Of a DNA stretch of 64,000 nt, positions 25,571-34,047 are shown in pieces. The stretch lies in NCBI GenBank assembly GCA_016213845.1, contig JACQZN010000031.1, positions 186,001 to 250,000 of the forward strand. The letters are read 5' to 3'. The stretch's first letter is position 1, and every line of letters starts with the position of its first letter. The notes under the pieces are model-generated. The model made no database searches. It was not told the origin of the DNA and saw only the letters and a list, made by a program, of their open reading frames with translations. Both the position numbers and the translations under genes were made by a program. The DNA comes from Candidatus Wallbacteria bacterium (GTDB lineage Bacteria > Muiribacteriota > UBA6191 > JACPRK01).

Positions 25571-26347
25571 ATGCAGCTTCGCGCTCACCTGGTGAACTCC
25601 GCTCTGGTCCTCGGATTCGTTGCACTTGCCGCCGTCGGTGTCCAGGCGGGCACCCCCGTCAAGGTCGACGGCGTCCTCACCGGTCCCGCCCTCCCGCCCT
25701 ACTGGCGGATCATCGGCGCGGCCCTGGTCGGCCACGACAACAAGATCTTCATTCGGGTAGACGCCGAAGGCAATTGCCACACCGAGTGGCGCGAGGAGTG
25801 CCACGCCGGCCCGAACGGTCAGGTCATCTGCCGGCCCGTTCCGGTCTACGTTTGCGACCAGACCTACGCGCTCTTCCAGATGCCGCCCACCGTCCGCATC
25901 GACGGCAAGAACGTGCTCTGGAACAGCGGCTCGGCGGACCTCAAGATCGGCGAGGTCAAGTCCTTCCTCTTCTGGAAGTGGATCTCGCTGCGCGAGGGCG
26001 CCAAGATCCAGGCCGCCTACACGACCGCCGCCCTGCTGCTCGACACCGACCGCCTCTCGACCGGCACGCTGGCCGATCGCCCCGCCAACTTCGAGCGGCT
26101 CCACGGCCCCGAGGCCTCCATCGAGCTCCTCGTCGGCTTCAAGGGCGTCACGAACAACGGCGCTCGCGAGCTCATCCGCGGCGCTGGATACCACGGTGGC
26201 TTCGCAGAGGCCAATACCTGGACGGGCGCCGACCCGAGCCGGGATGCCATCGGCATCCGGGTGACCCCAAGCGAGGGCGCCGCGCTGATCTCGAAGCTCC
26301 AGAGCAATCCCCTGGTTACCGGCATCAAGCCCTACGCTGCTCAGTAA
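25571..26347 (+). CDS. Secreted protein of unknown function
   Basis: A 258-residue protein with a signal peptide (LVNSALVLGFVALAAVGVQA). The mature part has a cysteine cluster (residues ~67-95: CHTEWREEC, then VICRPVPVYVC) suggesting two disulfides. A second half follows with AAYTTAALLLDTDRLS and a final GIRVTPSEGAALISKLQSNPLV. No family is recognised. It is monocistronic: a near-consensus promoter and strong ribosome site lie upstream and a clear intrinsic terminator follows. This pattern implies high expression. Confidence 0.6.
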   Translation: MQLRAHLVNSALVLGFVALAAVGVQAGTPVKVDGVLTGPALPPYWRIIGAALVGHDNKIFIRVDAEGNCHTEWREECHAGPNGQVICRPVPVYVCDQTYALFQMPPTVRIDGKNVLWNSGSADLKIGEVKSFLFWKWISLREGAKIQAAYTTAALLLDTDRLSTGTLADRPANFERLHGPEASIELLVGFKGVTNNGARELIRGAGYHGGFAEANTWTGADPSRDAIGIRVTPSEGAALISKLQSNPLVTGIKPYAAQ

Positions 26348-26371
26348 CCACAGCTTCCCCGGTAACTCCGC

Positions 26372-26398
26372 GGCGTCCGCCCTCTCGGGGCGGGCGCC
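26372..26398 (+). terminator. Intrinsic terminator after the secreted protein gene
   Basis: An 11-base arm GGCGTCCGCCC, a 5-base loop, and GGGCGGGCGCC (one G-T pair), followed by GTTGTTGTTGG. The only start found for the next gene (TTG at 26400) lies directly on the 3' edge of this hairpin. Confidence 0.7.
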
Positions 26399-26399
26399 G

Positions 26400-27539
26400 T
26401 TGTTGTTGGTCGCACCCCGCAGACGGACGCGCGGGGGCTACGTCCGAACCTCGATTCTCGCCCTCGGGGGCTGGGCCCTGGCGACGTCCGTCGCGGCGAC
26501 CTGGCCCGGGCTCGTCTCGGGAGTTCCCGGCTACGTCTGGCCTTCCGTTTCGGTCGTGGCAGTGGGGCTGGCCGTGCTCTGCGCGAGAAACCTCTCCTAC
26601 TGGTGCCGCGCACTGGAGCAGAGCCTCGAGTCCCTGCGCGAAAATGCGACCTGCGAGCTGCCCGATTGCTCCGATCCGCTCTTCAGCAGACTCTTCGACG
26701 CGTGTCTGGCGCTGGCCCGGGCGACCGGCAACCGCAAACGGATTGGCGGACTGCAGGATCGAGCTTCGCAGGAGACGCTGGATAATCTGGCAGCAGCGAA
26801 TCTCCGGTGGACCGGGGGCTTCGCCCGGTGCGAGCTGCCGATGCTGGCCTCAGAGCCGATGGCCGAGGATGGCGGGCTGGCCGACCCGCTCGGCATGCGA
26901 GCCAGCGTCACCGCCCAGCTCGAGGCGATCAAGGATGCGGGCGGTGTGCTGGACGGATTCCGGGGCGGGGTGGTCTCGGCGTTCTTCCCCCCCGTACCCT
27001 CGGCCGCGATCGCCGCGTGCGCCGCCGCGCTGGCGTGCAAGCGCGCGGCTGCGGGCGGTCCGCCAATCGCCGTGGCGGTCGCGCTGGTGCCGGCGGCGCT
27101 TGGCGAGCTTGTCGAGGGCGGGCTGACCGCTCTGGGGCCTGAAACGGAGCTGGCTCGTCAGCTAACGAGAAGCGCGCGAACACTCGGTGGAGCAATTCTG
27201 GTCACCGGCCCCGTCGTCTCCGCCGCCGGCAAGCGATTCCGGAGCCGCCGGCTGGGCAGGTTCCGGCAAGGCTGGCGAAAGCTCGAGCTGCACGAGCTCC
27301 TGGGCGAGGCTGCCGAGCCTGACGGTCCTGACGAGCAGCTCGCAGTCTGCTACGCCGAGGCGCTGACGGCGCTGGAGCGGCGCGACTGGAACGCGGCTTC
27401 GGAGCTCTTCAAGAAGTGCCTGCAGCTCAGGCCCGCGGACGGACCGTCGCGCGTCTGCTTGAACTTCAGCCAGCGATTCCGGAACAATCCGCCTCCACGG
27501 AGCTGGGATGGCACGCTGGTCCTTGGGTCCGAGCCCTGA
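26400..27539 (+). CDS. Membrane protein with a degenerate class III nucleotide cyclase domain
   Basis: Up to 379 residues. Two N-terminal hydrophobic stretches (about 18-36 and 44-62) lead into a region that tracks a class III adenylate/guanylate cyclase. GGVLDGFRGGVVSAFFPPVPS (~181-201) aligns with the usual GxxDKxxGDAVMAFFGxP, and ALGPETELARQLTRSARTLGGAILVT (~244-269) with GDxVNxAxRL...ILVS. The C-terminal tail (EALTALERRDWNAASELFKKCLQLRPADGPSRVCL, then NNPPPRSWDG) is the TPR-like tail common in such cyclases. The metal-binding aspartates are lost, so it is probably a non-catalytic relative. The start is uncertain: only TTG codons at the terminator edge precede the first membrane segment. 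Confidence 0.65.
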   Translation: MLLVAPRRRTRGGYVRTSILALGGWALATSVAATWPGLVSGVPGYVWPSVSVVAVGLAVLCARNLSYWCRALEQSLESLRENATCELPDCSDPLFSRLFDACLALARATGNRKRIGGLQDRASQETLDNLAAANLRWTGGFARCELPMLASEPMAEDGGLADPLGMRASVTAQLEAIKDAGGVLDGFRGGVVSAFFPPVPSAAIAACAAALACKRAAAGGPPIAVAVALVPAALGELVEGGLTALGPETELARQLTRSARTLGGAILVTGPVVSAAGKRFRSRRLGRFRQGWRKLELHELLGEAAEPDGPDEQLAVCYAEALTALERRDWNAASELFKKCLQLRPADGPSRVCLNFSQRFRNNPPPRSWDGTLVLGSEP

Positions 27540-27543
27540 TACA

Positions 27544-28944
27544 ATGGCGTCTCGCCAGGTGAGCACATTGAAGAGCGATCGCAGCGACGCCGCCGGGAGC
27601 AAGACGGGCCCTCTCATCAACATCAAGGAGAAGCGGCCCCCCACCGAAGACGCCGCTCTCACGGTGAAGATGGCCGGCAGCATCGAGCCGGGCGACGTCC
27701 GCGTGTTCGTTCCGATCGAGGTCTTCGAGGAGCTCGAGCGCCGTGTGATGAAGCACCCCGAGCAGGAATGGTCGGGTCTGCTTCTGGGCGACCTCTACCG
27801 CAGCGCCGCGTTCGACTATCTGGAAGTCGAGGGGTTCCTGCCGCTCAGAGACAGCGCGGCCCGGTTCACTCAGGAGACCTGGGAGGCGCTCTACTCGGAG
27901 CTGGTCCGGCGGAAGTCCGACACGAACATCATCGGGTGGTTCTTCTCCGACCCGCAAGGCAACCTGGCGATCGAGGGCTACCGCCAGTTCGTCCAGGAGA
28001 GCTTCTTCGACGATCCCTACCAGATCTCCCTGGGGATCGACCCCCACTCCGGCCGGTATCGGTTCTTCGAGTGGAAGGAAGGCGAGATCGCCGCCCTGCC
28101 GGGCCAGTACCTGTTCGCCGCCGTGGCCCGCGCCGACGACGTCAAGCGCCTGGCCCAGAGGCCGCTGGCCGATGTGCGTCCGACCCTGCAGGGGCCCGGT
28201 CTGCGGATCCAATCTCGCCGGCCGCAGCAGGGCAGCATCTGGAAGGGCCTCATCCTGTTCTTCGTGACCCTGCTTTCCATCGGAAACCTCTACTGGCTCA
28301 TCGTGCTGGTCGAGCGCGTCACCGAAGCCAGCGAGAAGGCCACCGCCGTGGAGACCAGGCAGAACGCCCTCAAGGTCAGCCTCGACCGTGCAGAGCTGGC
28401 CGCCAAAGGCGCGGCGCAGCTCCTGGCGAAGCGGCCCTCCGGGATCGACTACGGACGCTACAACGACCTGGAGCGCCGGCTCACGGACCTGCAGCGCAAC
28501 TACACCCGGCTGAAGATCCAGCTGGACCGATCGCTAGCGTCCAAGGAAGGCCCCAAGGACAAGGAGAAGGGCAAGCAGGGTAAGGACAAGAAGGACGGAA
28601 AGCCGGGCGCACAGCCGCCCGTCGAACCCGCCAGGCCTGTCCCTCAACCCGCCGCTCTGCCCGCGGACGCAACCCCGGACACTCCCGAGAAGCCTGCCGA
28701 CGTCGCGCCGACGCCCGCCGCCGCCCCGCCCGAAACCGACCCGAACTTGCCTCCGACGATCGCCGCCCCCGTAGAACCCGAGCAGCCCCCGATCGGCCCG
28801 CCCAGGCCTCCCGGTCCGGAGAACCAGCCCGCGATCGATCTGCCCGGCACCGAGCCGGCTGCCGAGCCGCTTCCTCCAGGTTCCGAACCGGCCCCCGACG
28901 GCCCCTACCAGCCGGCCGCCGAAACGCCGGTCACCACGCCATGA
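27544..28944 (+). CDS. Membrane-anchored MPN/JAB-like protein without the metal motif, proline-rich tail
   Basis: A 466-residue protein. Residues ~55-180 resemble an MPN/JAB1 domain: EQEWSGLLLGDLY, IIGWFFSDPQGNLAIEGYRQF, QISLGIDPHSGRYRFFEW. The isopeptidase motif HxHP is FSDP here, so zinc binding and catalysis are not expected. A single TM (~235-256), a coiled coil (~257-330), a lysine-rich patch and ~120 residues rich in Pro, Ala and Glu follow. The cytosolic MPN-like part may bind other proteins while the tail spans the periplasm. The start is uncertain: a TACAAT at 27540-27545 overlaps the ATG, so a GTG at 27559 may be the real start. Confidence 0.65.
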   Translation: MASRQVSTLKSDRSDAAGSKTGPLINIKEKRPPTEDAALTVKMAGSIEPGDVRVFVPIEVFEELERRVMKHPEQEWSGLLLGDLYRSAAFDYLEVEGFLPLRDSAARFTQETWEALYSELVRRKSDTNIIGWFFSDPQGNLAIEGYRQFVQESFFDDPYQISLGIDPHSGRYRFFEWKEGEIAALPGQYLFAAVARADDVKRLAQRPLADVRPTLQGPGLRIQSRRPQQGSIWKGLILFFVTLLSIGNLYWLIVLVERVTEASEKATAVETRQNALKVSLDRAELAAKGAAQLLAKRPSGIDYGRYNDLERRLTDLQRNYTRLKIQLDRSLASKEGPKDKEKGKQGKDKKDGKPGAQPPVEPARPVPQPAALPADATPDTPEKPADVAPTPAAAPPETDPNLPPTIAAPVEPEQPPIGPPRPPGPENQPAIDLPGTEPAAEPLPPGSEPAPDGPYQPAAETPVTTP

Positions 28945-30668
28945 CCATGAGCGACCAGACAGAAAAAGAGAGTCGAAAGCTCCACGAGCTCTTTTCAAGC
29001 GAGTGGAAGGAGACCTTGAAGGAGCACCCCGAGCTGGCGACCTACGTCGGCGTCCCGGGTCACAACGACCGCTGGACCGATCACTCGTTCGAAGCCATCG
29101 ACCGCCGCCGCAAGCGCGCCCACCGCACCCTGACCAAGCTTCAGGAAATCGACCGCGGACGCCTGTCGCGGGGCGACCGTCTCAACTACGATCTCTACCT
29201 CTACCGCACTCGCGAGGAGATCGAAGCGCAGCGCTTTCCGGACGAGCTGATGCCGCTCTCCCAGCTGCAGGGGGTGCAGCAGGACGCCAGCCGCATCGTG
29301 CAGATGACGCCGTCCTTCACACTGGAGGACTTCGAGTCGGCCGTCGAGCGCCTCCGCTCTCTTCCGAAGCTCTTGCAGCAGACGACGGCGCTGATGGAGC
29401 GCGGGCTCCAGAAGGGCATCGTCCCGCCCGACATCACCATCAAGGACGTGCCGAGGCAGATCTCGGCGCTGATCGCGTCGGCGCCGGCCGATTCCCCGTT
29501 TGCTGAGCCGTTCAAGCGCTTCCCCGAGACCATTCCCGCCGCCAAGCGGGAAAAGGTGAAACGCGCGGCCGCCAACGCCATCGCCACCAAGGTGCACCCG
29601 GCGTTCGACGCACTCAAGCAGTTCATCGAGACCCGCTACTTGCCTCGTTGCCGCACGTCGACCGGCCTGTGCGAGCTTCCCGACGGTCAGGCCTGGTATG
29701 CCCTCAAGGCACGCCAATACACCACCACCAAGTTGACGCCCTGCGAGCTGCACGACCTGGGCCTCTCCGAAGTCGAGCGCATCCGCGGCGAGTTCAACGC
29801 CCTGATCAAGAAGCTCTCGTTTCGAGGCGGATTCCCCGAGTTCGCCGCGTTTCTCCGTACCGATCCCAGCTTCTACCACACCGATCCGGACGAGCTGCTG
29901 CGCGAGTACCGGGACATCTGCAAGCGCATCGATCCCGGCCTGGTGAAGCTCTTCGGCCGTCTGCCCAGGCTTCCCTTCGGCGTCACCCCGGTCCCTGGCC
30001 ACAGTGCCAAGACTGCCCCGACGGCCTACTACATGCCCGGTTCCCTGGAAGGCGGGCGCCCGGGCTGGTACTTCGCCAACACGTACAACCTCAAGGCGCG
30101 GCCCAGGTGGGAGATGGAGGCGCTGACGCTCCATGAGGCGGTCCCAGGCCATCATCTGCAGATCTCCCTGGCCCGCGAGATGAGCGATGTCCCCGAGTTC
30201 CGCAAACATGACATGCACATCGCCTTCATCGAGGGCTGGGCGCTCTATGCCGAGTCCCTGGGGGCGGAGCTGGGCTGCTACCAGGACCCGTACTCCAGGG
30301 CCGGCCAGCTGAGCTACGAGATCTGGCGCGCAGCGCGGCTGGTGGTCGACACCGGCATCCACGCCATGGGCTGGAGCCGCAAGAAGGCAATCGATTACCT
30401 GACCACGCACAGCTGCAAGATCAAGCACGACGCCATCGTGGAGATCGACCGCTACATCGCGCTCCCAGGGCAAGCCCTGGCCTACAAGGTCGGAGAGCTC
30501 TGCATCCAGAAGCTCAGGCAGAAAGCCGCCACCGAGCTCGGGCCGCTCTTCGACCTGCGGGCTTTCCACGATGCCCTGCTGGCCAACGCCGCGCTTCCGC
30601 TGGAGATCCTCGAGGACCAGGTTCGCTCCTGGCTCGAAGACCAGAGCGCCTCGGCCGAGCCGGAGTAG
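28941..30668 (+). CDS. DUF885 family metallopeptidase-like protein
   Basis: A 575-residue protein of the DUF885 family with the full-length layout, including the zinc motif LTLHEAVPGHHLQ (about residues 393-405), the downstream glutamate region FIEGWALYAESLGAE, and the C-terminal PGQALAYKVGELCIQKLR. These proteins resemble gluzincin carboxypeptidases and are thought to be peptidases. No signal peptide is obvious, although many relatives are lipoproteins, so it is probably cytoplasmic here. The start overlaps the stop of the MPN-like gene (ATGA), implying co-translation. Confidence 0.88.
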   Translation: MTMSDQTEKESRKLHELFSSEWKETLKEHPELATYVGVPGHNDRWTDHSFEAIDRRRKRAHRTLTKLQEIDRGRLSRGDRLNYDLYLYRTREEIEAQRFPDELMPLSQLQGVQQDASRIVQMTPSFTLEDFESAVERLRSLPKLLQQTTALMERGLQKGIVPPDITIKDVPRQISALIASAPADSPFAEPFKRFPETIPAAKREKVKRAAANAIATKVHPAFDALKQFIETRYLPRCRTSTGLCELPDGQAWYALKARQYTTTKLTPCELHDLGLSEVERIRGEFNALIKKLSFRGGFPEFAAFLRTDPSFYHTDPDELLREYRDICKRIDPGLVKLFGRLPRLPFGVTPVPGHSAKTAPTAYYMPGSLEGGRPGWYFANTYNLKARPRWEMEALTLHEAVPGHHLQISLAREMSDVPEFRKHDMHIAFIEGWALYAESLGAELGCYQDPYSRAGQLSYEIWRAARLVVDTGIHAMGWSRKKAIDYLTTHSCKIKHDAIVEIDRYIALPGQALAYKVGELCIQKLRQKAATELGPLFDLRAFHDALLANAALPLEILEDQVRSWLEDQSASAEPE

Positions 30669-30697
30669 CAACGGGCCTGGGCTCGGAGCCCCGCGCG

Positions 30698-33310
30698 TCA
30701 CTCGCTCCTCAAGATCTCCGAGGGGGGGCGGCCCAGCAGCCCCGCGCTGGCTAGCGACCCCGCAAGCATCACGAAGAGCGCCGCCGCAACCGTCACGGCG
30801 GCCATCGCAGGGTAATCGAAGTCGATCACCAGCTCGAAGAGCTTCGACGCCGTGATGCGCGCCGTCCATGAAGCGGCGACGGCGCCGATGGCGCCTCCCA
30901 CCGCTCCGAGCACCAGGTACTCCCAGGCCAGGAGCCGCACGAGCGTGCCGCGCCCCGCCCCCAGGAGCTTCAAAAGGGCCAGCTCGTGCACGCGATGCCG
31001 CCGCGTCAGCAGCACCGAGGCCACCAGCAACAGCGCCCCGCCCAGCGCACACGCCAGCGCCACCAGCAGGATCACCCAGCCCACCCGCTCGAGCACGCTC
31101 TTGACCGTGGTCGCCGCCGCTGTCAGGTCGATGATAGTCAGGTTGGGGTGCATCCCCACGAGCTCCCGGGTGAGCCGGGCGCGCTGGCCCGGATCGGGCA
31201 CGTTCGCCACGGCAAAGTAGGTCTGCGGCGCCGACTCGAGCACTCCCGGCGGCAGGAGCAGGAAGAAGTTCGGGCGCATCGAGGACCAGCGGACTCGCCG
31301 CAGGCTGGTCACTCTGGCCTCTACCTCCAGCCCCTGGACGTCCAGCGTCAGGCGATCCCCCAGGCCGAGCTCCAGCCGCTCGGCGGTCTTCTCCTCGACC
31401 GAGATCTCCGTGACCGCGCCGGTAGGCGAGGGCGCCATCGGAGCCTCGATAGGCGCCTGCTGGGAGCGGCCGCCTCGTCTCTCCCAGAGCTTCCCGGCGA
31501 CGAGCTGCTCGGAGGGGCTCAGGACGTCCCGATAGCTGAGCCAGTAGTCGCGCGTGATCCACCAAGGGGTCTCCGCGGCGCGAGGGTAGAGCTCGCCGAC
31601 GGGGCGGCCCTCCAGCCGCGAGAGCCGCGAACGCACCAGCGGCACCAGCTCCTCCGGAGGATGACCCCGTTGCTCGAGCAGCTGGCGCACGCTGGCCCGC
31701 TGGTCCGGCTGGATGTCGATCAGGAACAGGTTCGGCGCGGATTGCTTGCGGCCGCCTTCCAGCTCTTCCAGGAAGGCACCTTGGACCAGGAACACCGTGA
31801 AGCCGAGAAAGACGCTGAGCCCCACGGCGACGACGACGGACGTCGTCTGGTTCCCGGGCCGGTGCAGGTTGGCCAGCGCGTGGCGAAGCGCGAAGCCGAA
31901 CCTGGGCTGCAGGCGCTTCAGTCCCCAGCCGATCCCGCGTGCGCCGGCGGTCAGAGCGGCGACCGTCGCCGCTAGGCCGCCCAGGAAGCCTGTGGTCAGC
32001 TCGCGGCCCCCGGCTCTGTCGTGGACCAACAGGACAATGGCGCAGCCGAGCGCAACGAGCAACAGGCCGGTCGGGGCGTCGAGCCGAGGCGCAGTCTGTT
32101 CCGACGCCTCCACCGCGCGCCGGAACACCCGAGCCGCCGGCAGCCGTCGCAGCGACAGCAACGGCACCGCGCTGAACCCGAGCGTGGTCAAGAGCGCGAT
32201 CGCCACGCCCCGGAGCAGGATGGCCGGATCGGCCGCGACCTCCACGGGGAAGGGGAGCACGCCCGCCAGGACCGGCGGCAGTCCCCGGGCAAGCGCAAGT
32301 CCCGCCCAGCCCCCCACTGCACAGCCGGCGGCCGCCAGAGCCACGGTCTCGAAGAGCATCAACCCGACCAGGCCGGTCCCGGAGGCGCCCAGGCACTTCA
32401 GTATTGCGAGTGAATCGACCCGTTGGCTCACGTATGTGTGAACGGCCATCGCCGTGGCGACACCGGACAGCAGCAGCACGCACAGTCCTGAGAGGCCCAG
32501 GAACGTGCCCACGCGGATCACCAGCCGCCGCGTGCCCTCCGGGCCCTCCTCGGCGGTGGTGATGTCGAGCTCGCCCTGCGGAGCGGTGGCGCGAAGCTCC
32601 TCGACCAGTCGGGCCAGGTCGACTCCCGTCTGGGGCAGGCGCAAGAGAGCTCGCCAGGTGGCCCGGCTGCCCGGCGCCAGCAGCCGGGTTGCTTCCAGGT
32701 CCTGCAGCCGTAGCATCAGCCTGGGTCCCAGCCGGAACGCCTCCGCCAGGTGGTCCGGTTCGACGGTCAGCTCCCCCAGGATTGGCAGTCGCGAGCGGCC
32801 GGCCATAACGGAGTCGCCCGTGGACAGACCCAGCTGCAGCGCCAATGCAGGGGCCGCCAGGACGCCTCCCCCTCGTAGAAACATCTCCCAGGCGTGCGGC
32901 GGCTGGGTCGCGACCCCGCCGTAGAGCGGGTACCCGGGGCCCACCGCCTTGAGGGAGCAGAGCCTTGGCGCGGCCGTGCTCGAGCCTGTGGGCGCCGCCG
33001 AGCCGACCATGGAGAGCGTTTCCACGGTGCGCGTCGAGACGATGCCGCGCGTGGCCATCTCTTTCAGGAGCGCGTCGGTCGCGGCCGGGAAGGGCTTGCG
33101 GCAGCGGACCTCCAGATCGGCGCCCAGCAGCGTCCGGCCCTCGGAGGCGACCTTTCGGGCCATGCCGACGGCAAGGGAATCGGCAGCCACCAGGACCGTG
33201 ACGCCGAGCGCCACGGAGCCGGAGAAGAACGCCAGTGCCGCCGGGTGCGCCCGCCATTCGCGCGCCGTCATGCGGCAGGCGAACAGGAGCCACTGGAGCG
33301 ACCGTGTCAC
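30698..33310 (-). CDS. ybbP: ABC transporter permease, FtsX/YbbP type
   Basis: An 870-residue permease with the layout TM1, periplasmic domain, three TMs, then a second FtsX block. TM1 is AALAFFSGSVALGVTVLVAAD. The first FtsX domain is IRVGTFLGLSGLCVLLLSGVATAMAVHTYV followed by DSLAILKCLGASG. The second, at the C-terminus, has RRHRVHELALLKLLGAGRGTLVRLLAWEY. The coupling-helix motif LALLKxLGAS is present in both. YbbP-type systems export lipids or small molecules, or extract lipoproteins; the substrate is unknown. It begins at a GTG overlapping the stop of the ATPase gene, and ybbA, ybbP and divergent tesA reproduce the arrangement known in E. coli. Confidence 0.92.
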   Translation of the reverse strand: MTRSLQWLLFACRMTAREWRAHPAALAFFSGSVALGVTVLVAADSLAVGMARKVASEGRTLLGADLEVRCRKPFPAATDALLKEMATRGIVSTRTVETLSMVGSAAPTGSSTAAPRLCSLKAVGPGYPLYGGVATQPPHAWEMFLRGGGVLAAPALALQLGLSTGDSVMAGRSRLPILGELTVEPDHLAEAFRLGPRLMLRLQDLEATRLLAPGSRATWRALLRLPQTGVDLARLVEELRATAPQGELDITTAEEGPEGTRRLVIRVGTFLGLSGLCVLLLSGVATAMAVHTYVSQRVDSLAILKCLGASGTGLVGLMLFETVALAAAGCAVGGWAGLALARGLPPVLAGVLPFPVEVAADPAILLRGVAIALLTTLGFSAVPLLSLRRLPAARVFRRAVEASEQTAPRLDAPTGLLLVALGCAIVLLVHDRAGGRELTTGFLGGLAATVAALTAGARGIGWGLKRLQPRFGFALRHALANLHRPGNQTTSVVVAVGLSVFLGFTVFLVQGAFLEELEGGRKQSAPNLFLIDIQPDQRASVRQLLEQRGHPPEELVPLVRSRLSRLEGRPVGELYPRAAETPWWITRDYWLSYRDVLSPSEQLVAGKLWERRGGRSQQAPIEAPMAPSPTGAVTEISVEEKTAERLELGLGDRLTLDVQGLEVEARVTSLRRVRWSSMRPNFFLLLPPGVLESAPQTYFAVANVPDPGQRARLTRELVGMHPNLTIIDLTAAATTVKSVLERVGWVILLVALACALGGALLLVASVLLTRRHRVHELALLKLLGAGRGTLVRLLAWEYLVLGAVGGAIGAVAASWTARITASKLFELVIDFDYPAMAAVTVAAALFVMLAGSLASAGLLGRPPSEILRSE

Positions 33311-33987
33311 GCGGCCTCCGGGCGACCGTCGGAGGCGACCTTCCCGTCGACCAGCGTGATGACCCGATCCGCCTGCCGCGCCACCGCCCGCTCGTGCGTC
33401 ACCACTAGCAGAGTCGTGCGGGCGTCGCGGTGCATCTCACGCAACAGCCCCAGGACCGCCTCGCCGTTGGCGGAGTCGAGGTTTCCGGTCGGCTCGTCGG
33501 CCAGAAGGATGGCCGGCCGTGTCACGAAGGCGCGCGCGATCGCCACGCGCTGCTGCTCGCCGCCGGAGAGCTGCACCGGGTAGTGCGAGGCCCTGCCGGC
33601 CAGCCCCACCCGTTCGAGGAGCTCTGCGGCGCGGCCCCGCGGGTCGGGTAGCCCCAGCAACTCCAGAGGCACCTGCACGTTCTCCTGGGCCGTCATCGTC
33701 GGAATCAGATGAAACGATTGGAAGACGATGCCGATGGAGCGCCCGCGGAAGGCCGCCAGAGCGTCCTCGGAGAGTGCGGCGTAGTCCTGCCCCGCGACGG
33801 CGACGGTTCCGGCGGAGGGCCGATCGATTCCGGCGACAAGGCCCAGGAGCGTACTCTTGCCGCTGCCCGAGGGGCCTACGACGCACGCGAACTGGCCCGT
33901 CGGTATCGTCAGGTCGACGCCGTCGAGGACCGCCAGCATGCGGTCGCCGCTGGGAAGTTGCCGGGAGACGTTGCGAAGCTCGATCAC
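33307..33987 (-). CDS. ybbA: ABC transporter ATP-binding protein, YbbA type
   Basis: A 226-residue ATPase of the LolD/MacB/YbbA class. Walker A is GPSGSGKSTLLG, the Q-loop FQSFHLIPTMTAQENV, the signature LSGGEQQRVAIARA, Walker B ILLADEPTGNLDS, and the H-loop VVTHE. I place the start at the GTG at 33987, after AAAGAGG, rather than farther upstream; this gives the normal family length. It is translated together with the permease gene (GTGA overlap) and divergent from tesA, with 60 bases between the two starts. Confidence 0.93.
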   Translation of the reverse strand: MIELRNVSRQLPSGDRMLAVLDGVDLTIPTGQFACVVGPSGSGKSTLLGLVAGIDRPSAGTVAVAGQDYAALSEDALAAFRGRSIGIVFQSFHLIPTMTAQENVQVPLELLGLPDPRGRAAELLERVGLAGRASHYPVQLSGGEQQRVAIARAFVTRPAILLADEPTGNLDSANGEAVLGLLREMHRDARTTLLVVTHERAVARQADRVITLVDGKVASDGRPEAA

Positions 33988-34047
33988 GGGGACTATCCTC
34001 TTTCCTGTGGGCGCCTCGTCCGTAGCCGGCGCCCGCCGACGCCGCCG

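Noticed and set aside
28995..33293. A minus-strand open frame of ~1430 codons
   Set aside because: It lies mainly opposite the DUF885 gene and in another frame of ybbP, and its translation is Arg/Gly/Ala/Pro-rich without motifs. Both other genes have clear family motifs, so this is a GC-bias shadow.
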